A program made the translations under genes and the position numbers. Below, piece by piece: positions 12,590 to 21,118 of a DNA stretch of 28,654 bases (positions within the stretch are counted from its first letter, which is position 1; each line of letters begins with the position of its first letter). The notes under the pieces are model-generated. The model searched no databases. It was not told where the DNA came from and saw only the letters and a program-made list of their open reading frames with translations. The stretch is taken from contig WQXW01000001.1 of assembly GCA_009781575.1 (NCBI GenBank), forward strand, positions 1-28,654, read 5' to 3'. Origin of the DNA: Solirubrobacterales bacterium. GTDB taxonomy: Bacteria > Actinomycetota > Thermoleophilia > Solirubrobacterales > Solirubrobacteraceae.

Positions 12590-13432
12590 TCAGCAGGTCC
12601 CCGAGTATTCCGAGGCGCCCGGCCCGGTTGCCGGCGCGTCCACATAGCCGCGTTCGACCGGCCGGAGCACGGTGCCGAGGTGGACCACGTACCACACGCC
12701 CCTCCAGGAGATCATCGAGGCGATGCCAAACGAGTGGATCCCTCCACGCTCGCTGTACACCACACGCGAGTTGGGCACCTCGTAGTAGCCGAGGCGGTTG
12801 TAACACACACCCGGTTCCACCCAGTGGCCGTAGTTGGACGGCACTCGCACCGCCACCAGCCGTGCCTGAAAGGCGCCCGCGCCCAGCAGTGCGTGTGCCG
12901 CTCGGATGTCCAGCCGATAGTCACCCAGCAGGCGGTTGTCGAAGTCTTCGCCCGCGCCCGCGATCGCCTTCAGCTGCAGGTAGGCGCCCTTCGGGAAGAA
13001 CGCCGGCACCGCCGCGCGCCAGTTGTCGGTGGTGATCGCCCGCCACAGCGCGCCCATCTGCGCGCGAAACGGCGCCGCGCCCGAGTCGGGCAATTGGTGG
13101 GTCTGGGGAAGCGACCCCGGTGAGCGCGCGCGCCGGCGCGCCCCGGGGGGCCGCGACACGAGACGGCCCGGCGCCGATCCGTGCGGGCGAGCGCCCGCCC
13201 CCGGCACCACCGGCGCCACCGGCACCACCGGCGCGACCCGCGCGACCCGCGCGACCGGCGCGACCGGCGCGGGGGGGGCACGCGTCGTGTGTCGGGGCGC
13301 GCGCGCGCCGCTGCCCGGACTGGTTGTCACCACCACAACCACCACGACCGCGCCCACTGCCGCGAGCGCGCCGATTGAGGTGACATGGCGACGTCTGGCG
13401 CGGCGCGCGGGCTGTTTGTGGTCGTGCCGCAT
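12590..13432 (-). CDS. membrane-anchored protein of unknown function
   Basis: A 280-residue protein, started at the ATG at 13430-13432. A short basic N-terminus (MRHDHKQPARRARRRH) precedes one membrane helix (IGALAAVGAVVVVVVVTT), so it is probably anchored with the C-terminus outside. Residues about 50-115 are a Pro/Val/Ala/Arg low-complexity linker. The C-terminal 155 residues form a compact domain (QMGALWRAITTDNW, AVPAFFPKGAYLQLKAI, WVEPGVCYNRLGYYEVPNSR, SFGIASMISWRGVWYVVHLG). I do not recognise its family. The frame is open much farther upstream, but that is antisense to the ATPase gene and not credible. It diverges from the ATPase with only 60 bases between starts, so the two probably share a promoter region. 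Confidence 0.72.
   Translation of the reverse strand: MRHDHKQPARRARRRHVTSIGALAAVGAVVVVVVVTTSPGSGARAPRHTTRAPPAPVAPVARVARVAPVVPVAPVVPGAGARPHGSAPGRLVSRPPGARRRARSPGSLPQTHQLPDSGAAPFRAQMGALWRAITTDNWRAAVPAFFPKGAYLQLKAIAGAGEDFDNRLLGDYRLDIRAAHALLGAGAFQARLVAVRVPSNYGHWVEPGVCYNRLGYYEVPNSRVVYSERGGIHSFGIASMISWRGVWYVVHLGTVLRPVERGYVDAPATGPGASEYSGTC
13201..13270 (-). repeat. in-frame 9-bp tandem repeat (Pro/Val/Ala/Arg linker)
   Basis: On the plus strand, units of the type ACCGGCGCC or ACCCGCGCG repeat about eight times. They encode the APVAPVARVARVAPV linker between the membrane helix and the folded domain of the minus-strand gene. Confidence 0.7.
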
Positions 13433-13492
13433 GTGGCCATCGTTGCACGCGCGCGTCCGGCGCGTGCCACGCGGTCGGAGAAGTGAAGCGAG

Positions 13493-16400
13493 GTGACGCT
13501 CGACTGGTGGCTCTGGCGACTCGTGGCGAGCACCGCGTTGATGTCCGGGGCGCTCCTGGCGCTGCTCTGCGCGCGGTGGCGCTCGCGCGCGCGGCGGCGG
13601 TACGTGCGACTGCGCGTGGACCCCTACCGCACCGACAGGGCCAGCGCGGAGGCGATCGTGGCGATGTTCGAGGCGCTCCACAAGCGCCTTCTGCGGCGCT
13701 GGTGGCGGCGGCTGCTCGAGGGACAGCCGAGTCTCTCGCTGGAGATCCACCACGACCGCGAGGCGTGGCTGGCGCTCACCTGTCCCCCTGGGTGCGAGGC
13801 CACAGTGGAGGCGGCGCTGCGTGGGGCCTACCCCAACTGCCGCCTGAGTGCTGCGGCTGCCAGCTCGTCGACGCCCCCGCCCACGCGCCCGCGCGGGCGA
13901 GCGCCGGTGGTGTTGCGCCTCGAGAAGCAGATGTCGTTCATCAAGCGCGTGAAGGTGCTGGATCGCTTCGAGCACGAGCGCGAACCGGCGATCAACGCGC
14001 TGCTCACTGCGATGGGCGCGGAGCGGCGCGCCTCGTTCGTGCAACTGGCGATGACCCCGGCGCCGGCGCTCTTCGAGCGGTACGCCAAGGGCCTCTACAA
14101 GCACCACGAGGGCCACCTCTCGCGCGAGCGGCGCGAGCACCTGCTGATGCGCGACCGCTCGATGGTGGACGACAGCGAGCTGCGGGGCGGGTTGGACGTG
14201 CAACACCGCCCGCTGTTCTTCGTCGACCTGCGCGTGGTCGGCCCCGACCGCCCCACGTGCGAGCGGATCGCCGCGCAACTGCGCGCGGCGAGTGCCGAGA
14301 ACCACCTGGTCGAGCGCGGCACGGTGGTGCGCCACGGGCTGCTGGGTCTCTACGCGCGCCGAGTGCGCCGCGGCGAGGGCAACCCGCTGCCGTCGCTCCG
14401 GCGCGGGGTGTTCGCGTCGACCGAGCTGGCCGCCATCTGGCATCTGCCGTCGGTCGAGTACGCCACGGTCCCGTTTCAGCGCAACGCGCTCCCGCTCGCG
14501 CCGGCCTCGCCGGCGATCATGCGCCCCCGCCCCGGCGCGGGCGCGGGCGCGGGCGCGGGAACGCTGTGCGACGCGCTCGGCCCGGTGTCGATCCACACGG
14601 AGCTGCGCCGCCAGAACACCGCCGTGCCCGGCACCGTGGAGCAGGGCAAGTCGAGCTACCTGGTGGCCACCGTGGCGGAGGACCTGCTCCGCGAGCGGTG
14701 TGCGGTGATCGTGTTCGATCCCAAGGGCGACGCCGCCGACGCCGCGGTGGGCCTGGTGCCGGAGAGCCGCACCTGCACGCTGCTCGACTTCGCCCACCCC
14801 ACCTGCGGTTTCAACCCCCTGGCGGTCGACGCGCCGGCGGATGTGATCGCCGACTACGTGGTGGCGGCGCTGCGCAACCTCTTCACCGACGCCGACATCC
14901 GCGCCAGCTCCGACCGCTACCTGCGCAACGCGATCATCGCGGTGCTGGCCCACGGTCGTGAGTCCACGCTGTGGGACGCCGCGCGCCTGCTGTCGGTCGG
15001 CGAGGAGGGCTACGCCTACCGCACGCGCGTGGGCGCGCGCGTGCGCGCGCTGCCGGAGTTCAAGGAGATCAGCGAGTTCTTCACCGCCGAGCTGACCGCG
15101 CAGCTGGCCGACGCGCGCTCCATGACCACCGCCAAGCTGGACGCGCCGGTCAACAAGCTGGCGCGGCTGCTCAACTCGCCCTCGATCAAGCGCGTGCTGC
15201 TCAACGACTCGCTCACGGTCGACTTCGAGCGCGTGATCGCCGGCGGCGAGGTGCTCGTGGTGAAGGGCGCCCTCGGCGCGATGGGCGCCGGCAACACCTC
15301 GGTGCTGATGCAGCTGCTGATCGGGATGCTCGACGCCGCGCTCGCGCGCCAGCAGGACCTGGTGGCGGCCGGCGAGCGGATCGCGGTGGCGCTGAAGGTC
15401 GACGAGGCGCCGCTGGTGCTCAACCGCGGGTTCGCCGACACGATGGCGCTCAAGCGCTCCGCCGGCCTGGAGACGGTGGCCTGCTGGCAGGCCGACTCGC
15501 AGTGGACCGATCGCGAGGTGCGCGCGCAGCTCGACGCGCTGTTCGCGCACCGCGTCTACTTCGCCACCGCCTCGGTCCAGGACGCACGCGACGCGGCCGG
15601 CCTGTTGATGGCCGAGTACGCCGACTCGGTGCGCCCCAACATGGAGTCGCTCTCCGCGCTGGGCCGCCCCGACGCGCGCCTGCGCCTGCCCAAGCACCAC
15701 GCGATCGTCTCCTGGACCACGCCCCAGGGCCGCCAGCCGCCCTTCGTCGCGCAGACCCTCCCGATCGCGGCCGATCGCGCGCGCATGGCACTCCACGCCG
15801 AGCGCCAACGCGCACGCGGCGGCGCGCACCGCACCGAGCTGACACAGCCTCACTGGGATCGCGAGCAGCGCGCCGGCGCCGACGCGCGCGAGGCCCGGCC
15901 GGAGCGACGCTGGGTGCTGCCGGCGGTGGCGGCGGAGAGCTATCGCGAGCTGGCGCTGCTGGGCGGCGCGCAAACAGCGCGGCGGCTCGTGCCGCCGGAG
16001 CGGCCGCGCGCGCTCGAGCTGGAGCCGCTGGACCTCGAGATCCTCGCGCTGGTGGCGAGCGTGCGCCACGTGCTGAGCAGCCAGATCCACCGCCGTTTCA
16101 ACCCGGGACGCGCCACGAGCACCACCCAGCGGCGCCTGAAGCGCCTGGCCGACGCGGCACTGCTCAGCCGTTTTCAGCTGCACAGCCGCGACGGCGGGGG
16201 CGTGCCGATGTGCTACGCGATCGCACCTGCGGGTGCGCGCGCGCTTGCCGAGCACGGCCGGCTCGACGCGGGGGTCGAGTTGGAGGAGCCCCAACCGGCG
16301 CGCTCCCGCCAGGCGCGGACGGGGACGGGTTCGGGGGGCGAGCGGGATCGCGCGCTCGCGGGTGCCCGGCGCGATGTGCACGCCGCCGCGTGGGCGCTGG

Positions 16401-17143
16401 CGGTGCAGGTGTGCCTCGAGGCGCGGTCCGCACTGCGCGGGCCGGGGGCGTCGGCGATCCCGGTGCCGTCGCGCTCCACGCCGGATGGCCCACGGGCGAT
16501 CGGCCCGCACGATCTGCGGCTGCCGGGCGGGCGCACGCCACACGAGTTCCTGCGCAGCCTCGCCGGCGGCGCGCGTGGCGAGGTGGAGCGCTTTGAGACG
16601 GTGCGCCCCGCGCTGACGCTCGAGCTGCCGCCGGCGCCCACGGGCGGGGCGGCCTCCGGCGCGGTGGACCTGCTGGTCGAGCTCGACGATCGGCTCGCCC
16701 GCGAGGGCGAGTGGCGGGCTCTGGCCAAGCTCGAGCGCTACGACCACTTCCTCTCCGGCTGGCGCGCGCACACCGCGAGGTACGGTGAGCGCTCGCGCGA
16801 GCACACCGACTGTCTGGTGATCTTCGTGTGCCGCGACCGCGCCACCGCGCGCCGGTGCGCGGAGCGGGCCGACGGGGCGATGACCGCGTGCCAGGCCTAC
16901 GCGGGCGAATACCCCGTCGACTGGCTCTACCCCGGCCGCGAGCGTGTGCTGTTTGCTGCCGAGCGCGACGCCCACGAGGGGATGCTGTGCGCGTACGGGG
17001 TGCACCCCCTGCCGCCGGCGGTGCGCGCCTCCGCCGCGCACGGCGATCCACGCGCGCGTGCGCCGCGCGTGCGCATGCGCGAGATCTCGATCGGCCATCG
17101 CCTCCCGGCCGCCGATCCTGTGCCGGCCCCGCAGGAGGCGTGA
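13493..17143 (+). CDS. VirD4/TraD-like conjugation ATPase fused to a C-terminal replication-relaxation-like domain
   Basis: 1,216 residues, started at GTG with GGAG about 12 bases upstream. One membrane helix near the N-terminus (residues about 5-26) is followed by a domain of about 330 residues, then a Gly-Ala hinge (GAGAGAGAG). The ATPase core has Walker A GTVEQGKSS (residues 380-388), the VirD4-type motif VIVFDPKGD (Asp about 409) and Walker B VALKVDEAPLV (Asp-Glu about 637-638). Type IV coupling proteins with this core pump DNA or protein substrates at the inner membrane. From residue about 843 a winged-helix segment (LDLEILALVASVRHVLSSQIHRRF, then TTQRRLKRLADAALLSRF) and a later AVDLLVELDD...ALAKLERYDHFLSGW region resemble the actinobacterial replication-relaxation family. 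Those are usually separate proteins as far as I know, so the fusion is unusual. Confidence 0.85.
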   Translation: MTLDWWLWRLVASTALMSGALLALLCARWRSRARRRYVRLRVDPYRTDRASAEAIVAMFEALHKRLLRRWWRRLLEGQPSLSLEIHHDREAWLALTCPPGCEATVEAALRGAYPNCRLSAAAASSSTPPPTRPRGRAPVVLRLEKQMSFIKRVKVLDRFEHEREPAINALLTAMGAERRASFVQLAMTPAPALFERYAKGLYKHHEGHLSRERREHLLMRDRSMVDDSELRGGLDVQHRPLFFVDLRVVGPDRPTCERIAAQLRAASAENHLVERGTVVRHGLLGLYARRVRRGEGNPLPSLRRGVFASTELAAIWHLPSVEYATVPFQRNALPLAPASPAIMRPRPGAGAGAGAGTLCDALGPVSIHTELRRQNTAVPGTVEQGKSSYLVATVAEDLLRERCAVIVFDPKGDAADAAVGLVPESRTCTLLDFAHPTCGFNPLAVDAPADVIADYVVAALRNLFTDADIRASSDRYLRNAIIAVLAHGRESTLWDAARLLSVGEEGYAYRTRVGARVRALPEFKEISEFFTAELTAQLADARSMTTAKLDAPVNKLARLLNSPSIKRVLLNDSLTVDFERVIAGGEVLVVKGALGAMGAGNTSVLMQLLIGMLDAALARQQDLVAAGERIAVALKVDEAPLVLNRGFADTMALKRSAGLETVACWQADSQWTDREVRAQLDALFAHRVYFATASVQDARDAAGLLMAEYADSVRPNMESLSALGRPDARLRLPKHHAIVSWTTPQGRQPPFVAQTLPIAADRARMALHAERQRARGGAHRTELTQPHWDREQRAGADAREARPERRWVLPAVAAESYRELALLGGAQTARRLVPPERPRALELEPLDLEILALVASVRHVLSSQIHRRFNPGRATSTTQRRLKRLADAALLSRFQLHSRDGGGVPMCYAIAPAGARALAEHGRLDAGVELEEPQPARSRQARTGTGSGGERDRALAGARRDVHAAAWALAVQVCLEARSALRGPGASAIPVPSRSTPDGPRAIGPHDLRLPGGRTPHEFLRSLAGGARGEVERFETVRPALTLELPPAPTGGAASGAVDLLVELDDRLAREGEWRALAKLERYDHFLSGWRAHTARYGERSREHTDCLVIFVCRDRATARRCAERADGAMTACQAYAGEYPVDWLYPGRERVLFAAERDAHEGMLCAYGVHPLPPAVRASAAHGDPRARAPRVRMREISIGHRLPAADPVPAPQEA

Positions 17144-17145
17144 GC

Positions 17146-17559
17146 GTGGCGTGGATCCGCTCCCGCAGTGGCCCCCGCCACGGCGCAGTCGCCACCCCCC
17201 GCGGCGCCAGTGCCCCCCTTTTGCGCCGCGCACCGGCGCAGTCGCCCGGCCGGCGAGCGGGCGGGCGGCTGCACGCCACGCGCCCGCGATTCCGCATCGC
17301 AGAGCCAAACTGCGCGCCCGCGCAGGGGGCGGTGTCCCGCGTGGCACCCCTGCGCGGGGCCCGCCCGCGAGAGCTCTCGCAGGCCGGGGCTACCGTGCCG
17401 TGCCCCTCCCTTTCCCTCCAGTTTCCGCTCGCGGTCGCCACGACGACCGCCACGGCGCTCCGGCGCCGCCCCAACTCCCAAACGGCCCCGCGCGAGATCC
17501 CCGCGCGGACAGGCCGCCTGGGCTCATCACCCCCCGACCGCCCAGGAGGCGATCCATGA
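17146..17559 (+). CDS. possible small coupled ORF between the ATPase and the HTH-like gene
   Basis: GTG at 17146 has a strong AGGAGG seven bases upstream (17133-17138), and the frame ends in a TGA overlapping the next ATG (ATGA at 17556-17559). These signals support translation of 137 residues. Against it, the composition is Arg/Pro/Ala-rich without domain features (PRHGAVATPRGASAPLLRRA) and looks like non-coding sequence read in frame. If it is not a gene, this 412-bp spacer holds a pyrimidine-rich stretch (about 17400-17430) and the ribosome site of the next gene, with no repeat copy. Confidence 0.3.
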   Translation: MAWIRSRSGPRHGAVATPRGASAPLLRRAPAQSPGRRAGGRLHATRPRFRIAEPNCAPAQGAVSRVAPLRGARPRELSQAGATVPCPSLSLQFPLAVATTTATALRRRPNSQTAPREIPARTGRLGSSPPDRPGGDP

Positions 17560-18413
17560 CGGCCACCATCCCCCGTTCCTCCTCGGCCACGCTCGGCCGC
17601 TACCGCGACCGTCTCGGGCGCCCGCGCCAGCTGCTCGCGCGGCCGAGTGCGGGCGGCAGCGTGCTTGTGATCGACCGCCACGCGATCGCCCACGGTGAGG
17701 AGCGCCTGGTGGCGCACCTGGAAGCCGACGAGCCGCTCGAGAACGCCGTCCTGGTGGCAGGCCTCTACCTCGCCGACGAGCGGGGACGCTGGTGTCGCAG
17801 GCTGCTTGCCTCCGACGCCCAGCGGCCGCCGCTGGAGTCGCCGGAGTCCTTGGACACGCTTGGCGAGCATGTGGGTGAGCACACCGAGCTGATCGACGCC
17901 GAGGGGTCGGTGTGCCGGCTCGCGCTGCTCTCGTGCGGGATGTCCATTCCGCAGCTGCGCTGGTGCCGGTGCGGTCCGTCGCCCACGCCCGAGCCGATCC
18001 GGGTGCGGGATGTGATCGGGCGCATGCAGAGCTACGAGCCGGCCCGCGCGATCACCGAGCGCGCGGTGGCCCGCCACCGCCTGGACCCCGACGTGTCCGT
18101 CGCCACTCTCGCCGCCGAGCTGGCCAGGGTGCACTCGAGCCGTATCGTGCTCAATCGCGGCCTGCGCGAACGCGCGCTCGCGCTGATCGCGCGGGAAGGG
18201 GTCAGCATGAGCGAGATCGCCATGCGCTGCGGGCGCGCCAAGCGCGACGCGCGCGGGGTGCTCAGCGGCGAGACCAGCTGGTTGGCGCGTCGTCTGGGGC
18301 TGCTGCCGGAGGGCGGCCAACGTGTGCCCACCCCGTGGGTGCACACCGATGTGCTCGCCCTGATCGCGCGCCAGGGCCTCGGCGTGAGCCCGCGCGAGGT
18401 CGAGCTGGCCTGA
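17556..18413 (+). CDS. unknown protein with C-terminal helix-turn-helix-like segment
   Basis: A 285-residue soluble protein. The start is well defined: AGGAGG at 17544-17549, six bases before ATG. The first 120 residues are mixed alpha/beta (VLVIDRHAIAHGEERLVAHL, NAVLVAGLYLADERGRWCRR). Near residues 140-150 a short Cys-containing stretch occurs (LLSCGMSIPQLRWCRCG), not a clear zinc site. Residues about 200-255 (RERALALIAREGVSMSEIAMR, then CGRAKRDARGVLSGETSWLARRLGL) have the spacing of a helix-turn-helix of the type that scans for 'no repeat, no response' or plasmid-control operators. I do not recognise a family. Its place between two VirD4-like ATPases suggests a regulator or DNA-binding accessory of that system (inference). 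Confidence 0.7.
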   Translation: MTATIPRSSSATLGRYRDRLGRPRQLLARPSAGGSVLVIDRHAIAHGEERLVAHLEADEPLENAVLVAGLYLADERGRWCRRLLASDAQRPPLESPESLDTLGEHVGEHTELIDAEGSVCRLALLSCGMSIPQLRWCRCGPSPTPEPIRVRDVIGRMQSYEPARAITERAVARHRLDPDVSVATLAAELARVHSSRIVLNRGLRERALALIAREGVSMSEIAMRCGRAKRDARGVLSGETSWLARRLGLLPEGGQRVPTPWVHTDVLALIARQGLGVSPREVELA

Positions 18414-18445
18414 GCGCCCACCACGTGTGGGGTCCGGACGCGGTG

Positions 18446-18543
18446 CCTCGAACACACCTGTCCGAGGCGCCGTTGGGGGATTCAAAATGAGGATTCGTTC
18501 CGCGCGGAACCAATCCTCAAAACAAAACACGCAACGGCCGGAG
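18446..18543 (+). repeat. dispersed 98-bp palindromic repeat, copy D
   Basis: It begins 33 bases after the stop of the HTH-like gene, nearly the same distance as copy A from its upstream stop. It has the full structure: CCTCGAACACACCTGT, GCCGTTGGGGGATTC, the GTTCCGCGCGGAAC core, the A-rich tail and CAACGGCCGGAG. The outer arms GCCGTTG and CAACGGC are perfectly complementary here. Confidence 0.9.
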
Positions 18544-18585
18544 TGGCGAGCGATGAAGAGACCCCCCACTCCGCCCTTCAGCTTC

Positions 18586-18767
18586 GGGCCCCACGGCCCG
18601 ACGTAGCGCCGGGCGCAACGGCCCGACGTAGCACTGGGCCCCACGGCCCGACGTAGCCGCGGGCCCGACGGCCCGTCGCAGTACCCGGGCCACACGGGCC
18701 CGGCGCAGCACCTGGGCCCCAACGGCCCGTCGCAGTACCCGGGCCCCAACGGCCCGCCGTAGCAGTT
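18586..18767 (+). repeat. seven tandem 25-27 bp GGGCC...GGCCC units
   Basis: Unit starts are at 18586, 18611, 18636, 18661, 18687, 18714 and 18741. The typical unit is GGGCCCCACGGCCC followed by GACGTAGC and a few variable bases. Each unit can fold as a small GGGCC/GGCCC hairpin. The first three units are 25 bp and the later ones 26-27 bp and more diverged. They fill most of the 436-bp spacer 18414-18849, between repeat copy D and the second ATPase. No protein reading is convincing. Confidence 0.85.
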
Positions 18768-18768
18768 A

Positions 18769-18796
18769 CGACGGCGGGCCGCGCGGCCCGCCGTCG
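18769..18796. repeat. perfect 28-bp palindrome capping the tandem array
   Basis: The 14-base arm CGACGGCGGGCCGC is followed directly by its exact reverse complement. It lies just after the last tandem unit and 54 bases before the ATPase start. As RNA it would be a very stable hairpin without a T-run, so it is not a classic intrinsic terminator; as DNA it is a symmetric binding or nicking-type site candidate. Confidence 0.85.
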
Positions 18797-18849
18797 CTCG
18801 TTCACCACCCGGCTCGCCTGCGGGCGGCCGGCACAGAAAGGAGCGGCGT

Positions 18850-20505
18850 ATGTCCGCCTACGAAACGGCCCCCGAACCCTCGGGGGCTCATGCTGTGGCG
18901 CCCTTCCAGGCGCTGGTTCATTCGATCCTCGATTCGGTGCTGAGCGGCACGCTGCATCTCGCGCTCGGCGTCGCGCTGGGCCGCCTCGGCGCGAGGCTCA
19001 TGCACAACAGGCACCTGCACTGGAGCTGGGCGGTGGCAGGGCTTGGTCTCACCGTGCTGGCCCGTCCGTTGCTGGGCGGGATGTTCCTCTCCGCGGCCAG
19101 TGCCACGGTGGTCGCGGCGGCGGTCGGGCGGCGGCGGCACCGCGAAGACATCACCGCGGGCGCCGACCTGGCCGAGCTCGCCGCTGCGAGGCGCACGCCG
19201 ATCGACGGGGTGCGGGCGCTCGTGGGTGCGCTCGCCGCTCGCCTCGGCTGGCACGGCATGCCGGGCACGCAGGGGATTGTCGGCGAGGAGGAGATCGTGA
19301 TCGGGCTGCGCCACAACGGGCGGCCGGTCGTGATACCGATCGGCGGCGCCACGGGTGGCGTGCACACGCTGACCCCGGGTGCGGCCGGTTCGGGCAAGAC
19401 GGTCACTCTGCGCAGGATCGCGGTGCAGGCGATCCTGCGCGGCCGGGGCTCGATCGTGGTCGACCCCAAGGGCGACTCGGAGCTGCGCGAGGAGCTGCGC
19501 CACGCGGCGCAGGCGGTTGGCAAGCGGTTCATCCACTGGACGCCCACGGGCCCCAGCGTGTACAACCCCTACGCGCGGGGCAGCGACACCGAAATCGCCG
19601 ACAGGGCGCTGGCGGGGGAGAGGTTCACCGAGCCTCACTACCTGCGCCAGGCACAGCGGTACCTGGGCCACGCGGTGCGCGCGTTGCGGATGGCCGGCGA
19701 GGAGGTCGGCCTCTCCTCGCTCGTGCAGCACATGGATCCCGAGGCGCTCGAGCAACTGGCGCGGCGGATGCCCGCGGAGGCCGCCAACGCCACGCACGGG
19801 TATCTCGACTCGCTCACCCCGCGTCAGCGAGGCGAGCTCGGCGGTGTACGGGATCGCCTGGCGATCATGGCTGAGTCGGATGTCGGGCCGTGGCTCCAAC
19901 CGCGGCCGGACGGCGCGCCGGCGTTCGACCTGTTCGGCGCGCTGACCGAGGGCGCGGTGGTGCTGTTCGACCTGCAGGCCGACAGCCGGCCGCTGCTGGC
20001 CAAGATGCTGGGCGCGGCGATCGTCCAGGATCTCCAGAGCGCGATCTCCACGATGCACCGCTGCCCGGTTCCCAGCGTGGTGGTGATCGACGAGTTCGCC
20101 GCGATCGCCGCCGAACAGGTGGCCGGGGTGTTCGCCCGAGCGCGCTCGGCCGGCGTGAGTCTCGTGCTCGGCACGCAGGAGCTCTCCGACCTGCGCCTGC
20201 CGGGGCGCGAGTCGCTGCACGACGCCGTGTTCGGCAACCTCACCACGGTGATCGGCCACCGCCAGGTGGTGCCCGAGTCGGCGGAGCTCCTCTCCTCGCT
20301 GGCCGGCACCGTCGGCGTGTGGCGCACCTCGATCCACAGTGACGGGCGCCACACGCGCTCGCGCGCGCGCCAGCGGGTGGTGGAGGCGGAGCGCATCCAG
20401 TCGCTCCGCCCCGGCGAAGCGGTGGTGACCGTGCTCGACGGACCACGGCGCGGAACGCAGATCGCGACAATCCTGCGTTCGCCCCGCGATCGCGGGACTC
20501 GGTAG
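18850..20505 (+). CDS. VirD4/TraD-like type IV coupling ATPase
   Basis: 551 residues. GGAG precedes the ATG by about eight bases. A hydrophobic segment at residues about 57-95 (WAVAGLGLTVLARPLLGG, then MFLSAASATVVAAAV) gives two likely membrane helices, as in VirD4-family coupling proteins. The ATPase core has Walker A GAAGSGKT (residues 177-184), IVVDPKGD (Asp about 205), Walker B SVVVIDEFAAI (Asp-Glu about 414-415) and the family's downstream VLGTQELSDLR motif. It is not closely similar to the ATPase at 13493 outside these motifs, so the window holds two distinct pumps. Coupling proteins deliver the relaxase-DNA complex to a secretion channel. Neither a relaxase nor VirB-type channel genes are visible here, so it may serve an element that continues elsewhere or a different DNA-movement role. 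Confidence 0.9.
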   Translation: MSAYETAPEPSGAHAVAPFQALVHSILDSVLSGTLHLALGVALGRLGARLMHNRHLHWSWAVAGLGLTVLARPLLGGMFLSAASATVVAAAVGRRRHREDITAGADLAELAAARRTPIDGVRALVGALAARLGWHGMPGTQGIVGEEEIVIGLRHNGRPVVIPIGGATGGVHTLTPGAAGSGKTVTLRRIAVQAILRGRGSIVVDPKGDSELREELRHAAQAVGKRFIHWTPTGPSVYNPYARGSDTEIADRALAGERFTEPHYLRQAQRYLGHAVRALRMAGEEVGLSSLVQHMDPEALEQLARRMPAEAANATHGYLDSLTPRQRGELGGVRDRLAIMAESDVGPWLQPRPDGAPAFDLFGALTEGAVVLFDLQADSRPLLAKMLGAAIVQDLQSAISTMHRCPVPSVVVIDEFAAIAAEQVAGVFARARSAGVSLVLGTQELSDLRLPGRESLHDAVFGNLTTVIGHRQVVPESAELLSSLAGTVGVWRTSIHSDGRHTRSRARQRVVEAERIQSLRPGEAVVTVLDGPRRGTQIATILRSPRDRGTR

Positions 20506-20534
20506 CTCCACCCGGCCGGCCCCGGGCCGACCCA

Positions 20535-20622
20535 GGCCCGACCCAGGTCGCACACCGGGCGGATCCAGGAGCCACCGCGGGCCGACCCAGGTCGCACCCC
20601 GGGCGGATCCAGGACCCACCGC
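20535..20622 (+). repeat. two tandem 44-bp units plus partial copies
   Basis: Units 20535-20578 and 20579-20622 differ at three positions. Partial units flank them: one before 20535 and one from 20623 to about 20657 (GGGCCGACCCAGG). The unit contains GACCCAGGTCGCAC and GGGCGGATCCAGGA. The array begins about 30 bases after the ATPase stop, in the 613-bp spacer 20506-21118, which also holds repeat copy E and a 23-bp array. No gene is credible in that spacer. Confidence 0.8.
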
Positions 20623-20815
20623 GGGCCGACCCAGGCCCGACCCCAGGGCCGGCCCAGTTGACACGGCTGGGCGGCCAACGCGCCGGAGCGCCACGCGGCA
20701 AGGGCGCCCCGGTGCCGGTGCCGGTCGCACCCCTCGCGGGATGCGCTGCGCACCCCATCCACACATCCCGTCCGCAGATCAAACGGGTGCGGCTCTCCTG
20801 GAGGGACAAGCACTG

Positions 20816-20913
20816 CCCCGAACACAGCTGTCGCAGGAGCCGTTGGGGGATTCAAAAAGAGAACTCGTTCCGCGCGGAACGAATCCAAAAAACAAAACAC
20901 GAAACGCCCGGAG
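20816..20913 (+). repeat. dispersed 98-bp palindromic repeat, copy E
   Basis: The most diverged full-length copy: CCCCGAACACAGCTGTCGCA, GAGCCGTTGGGGGATTC, GAACTC in place of GGATTC before the invariant GTTCCGCGCGGAAC, then GAATCC and an A-rich tail ending CGCCCGGAG. The bases just outside the core changed as a pair (C on the left, G on the right), keeping base pairing, unlike copies B, C, D and F. Confidence 0.9.
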
Positions 20914-20930
20914 CTGGACCGGCGGCGCTG

Positions 20931-21022
20931 GAGCGGGCGCCCGTCCGGAGTTCGAGCGGGCGCCCGTCCGGAGTTCGAGCGGGCGCCCGTCCGGAGTTCG
21001 AGCGGGCGCCCGTCCGGAGCTC
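20931..21022 (+). repeat. four tandem 23-bp repeats
   Basis: Units start at 20931, 20954, 20977 and 21000. The first three are identical and the fourth has one change near its end (CTC for TTC). A partial unit (GAGCGGGC) follows at 21023. Each unit contains the palindrome GGGCGCCC and GTCCGGAG. The array lies 18 bases after copy E and about 95 bases before the nuclease-like gene. Confidence 0.92.
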
Positions 21023-21118
21023 GAGCGGGCCGGGGCGCTTCAGCAAGCGGAATTCTCGTCCCTCCAGGCGAGCCGCACCCGATCAAAACAACACACACAT
21101 CGAAAGAAGGAGACACAG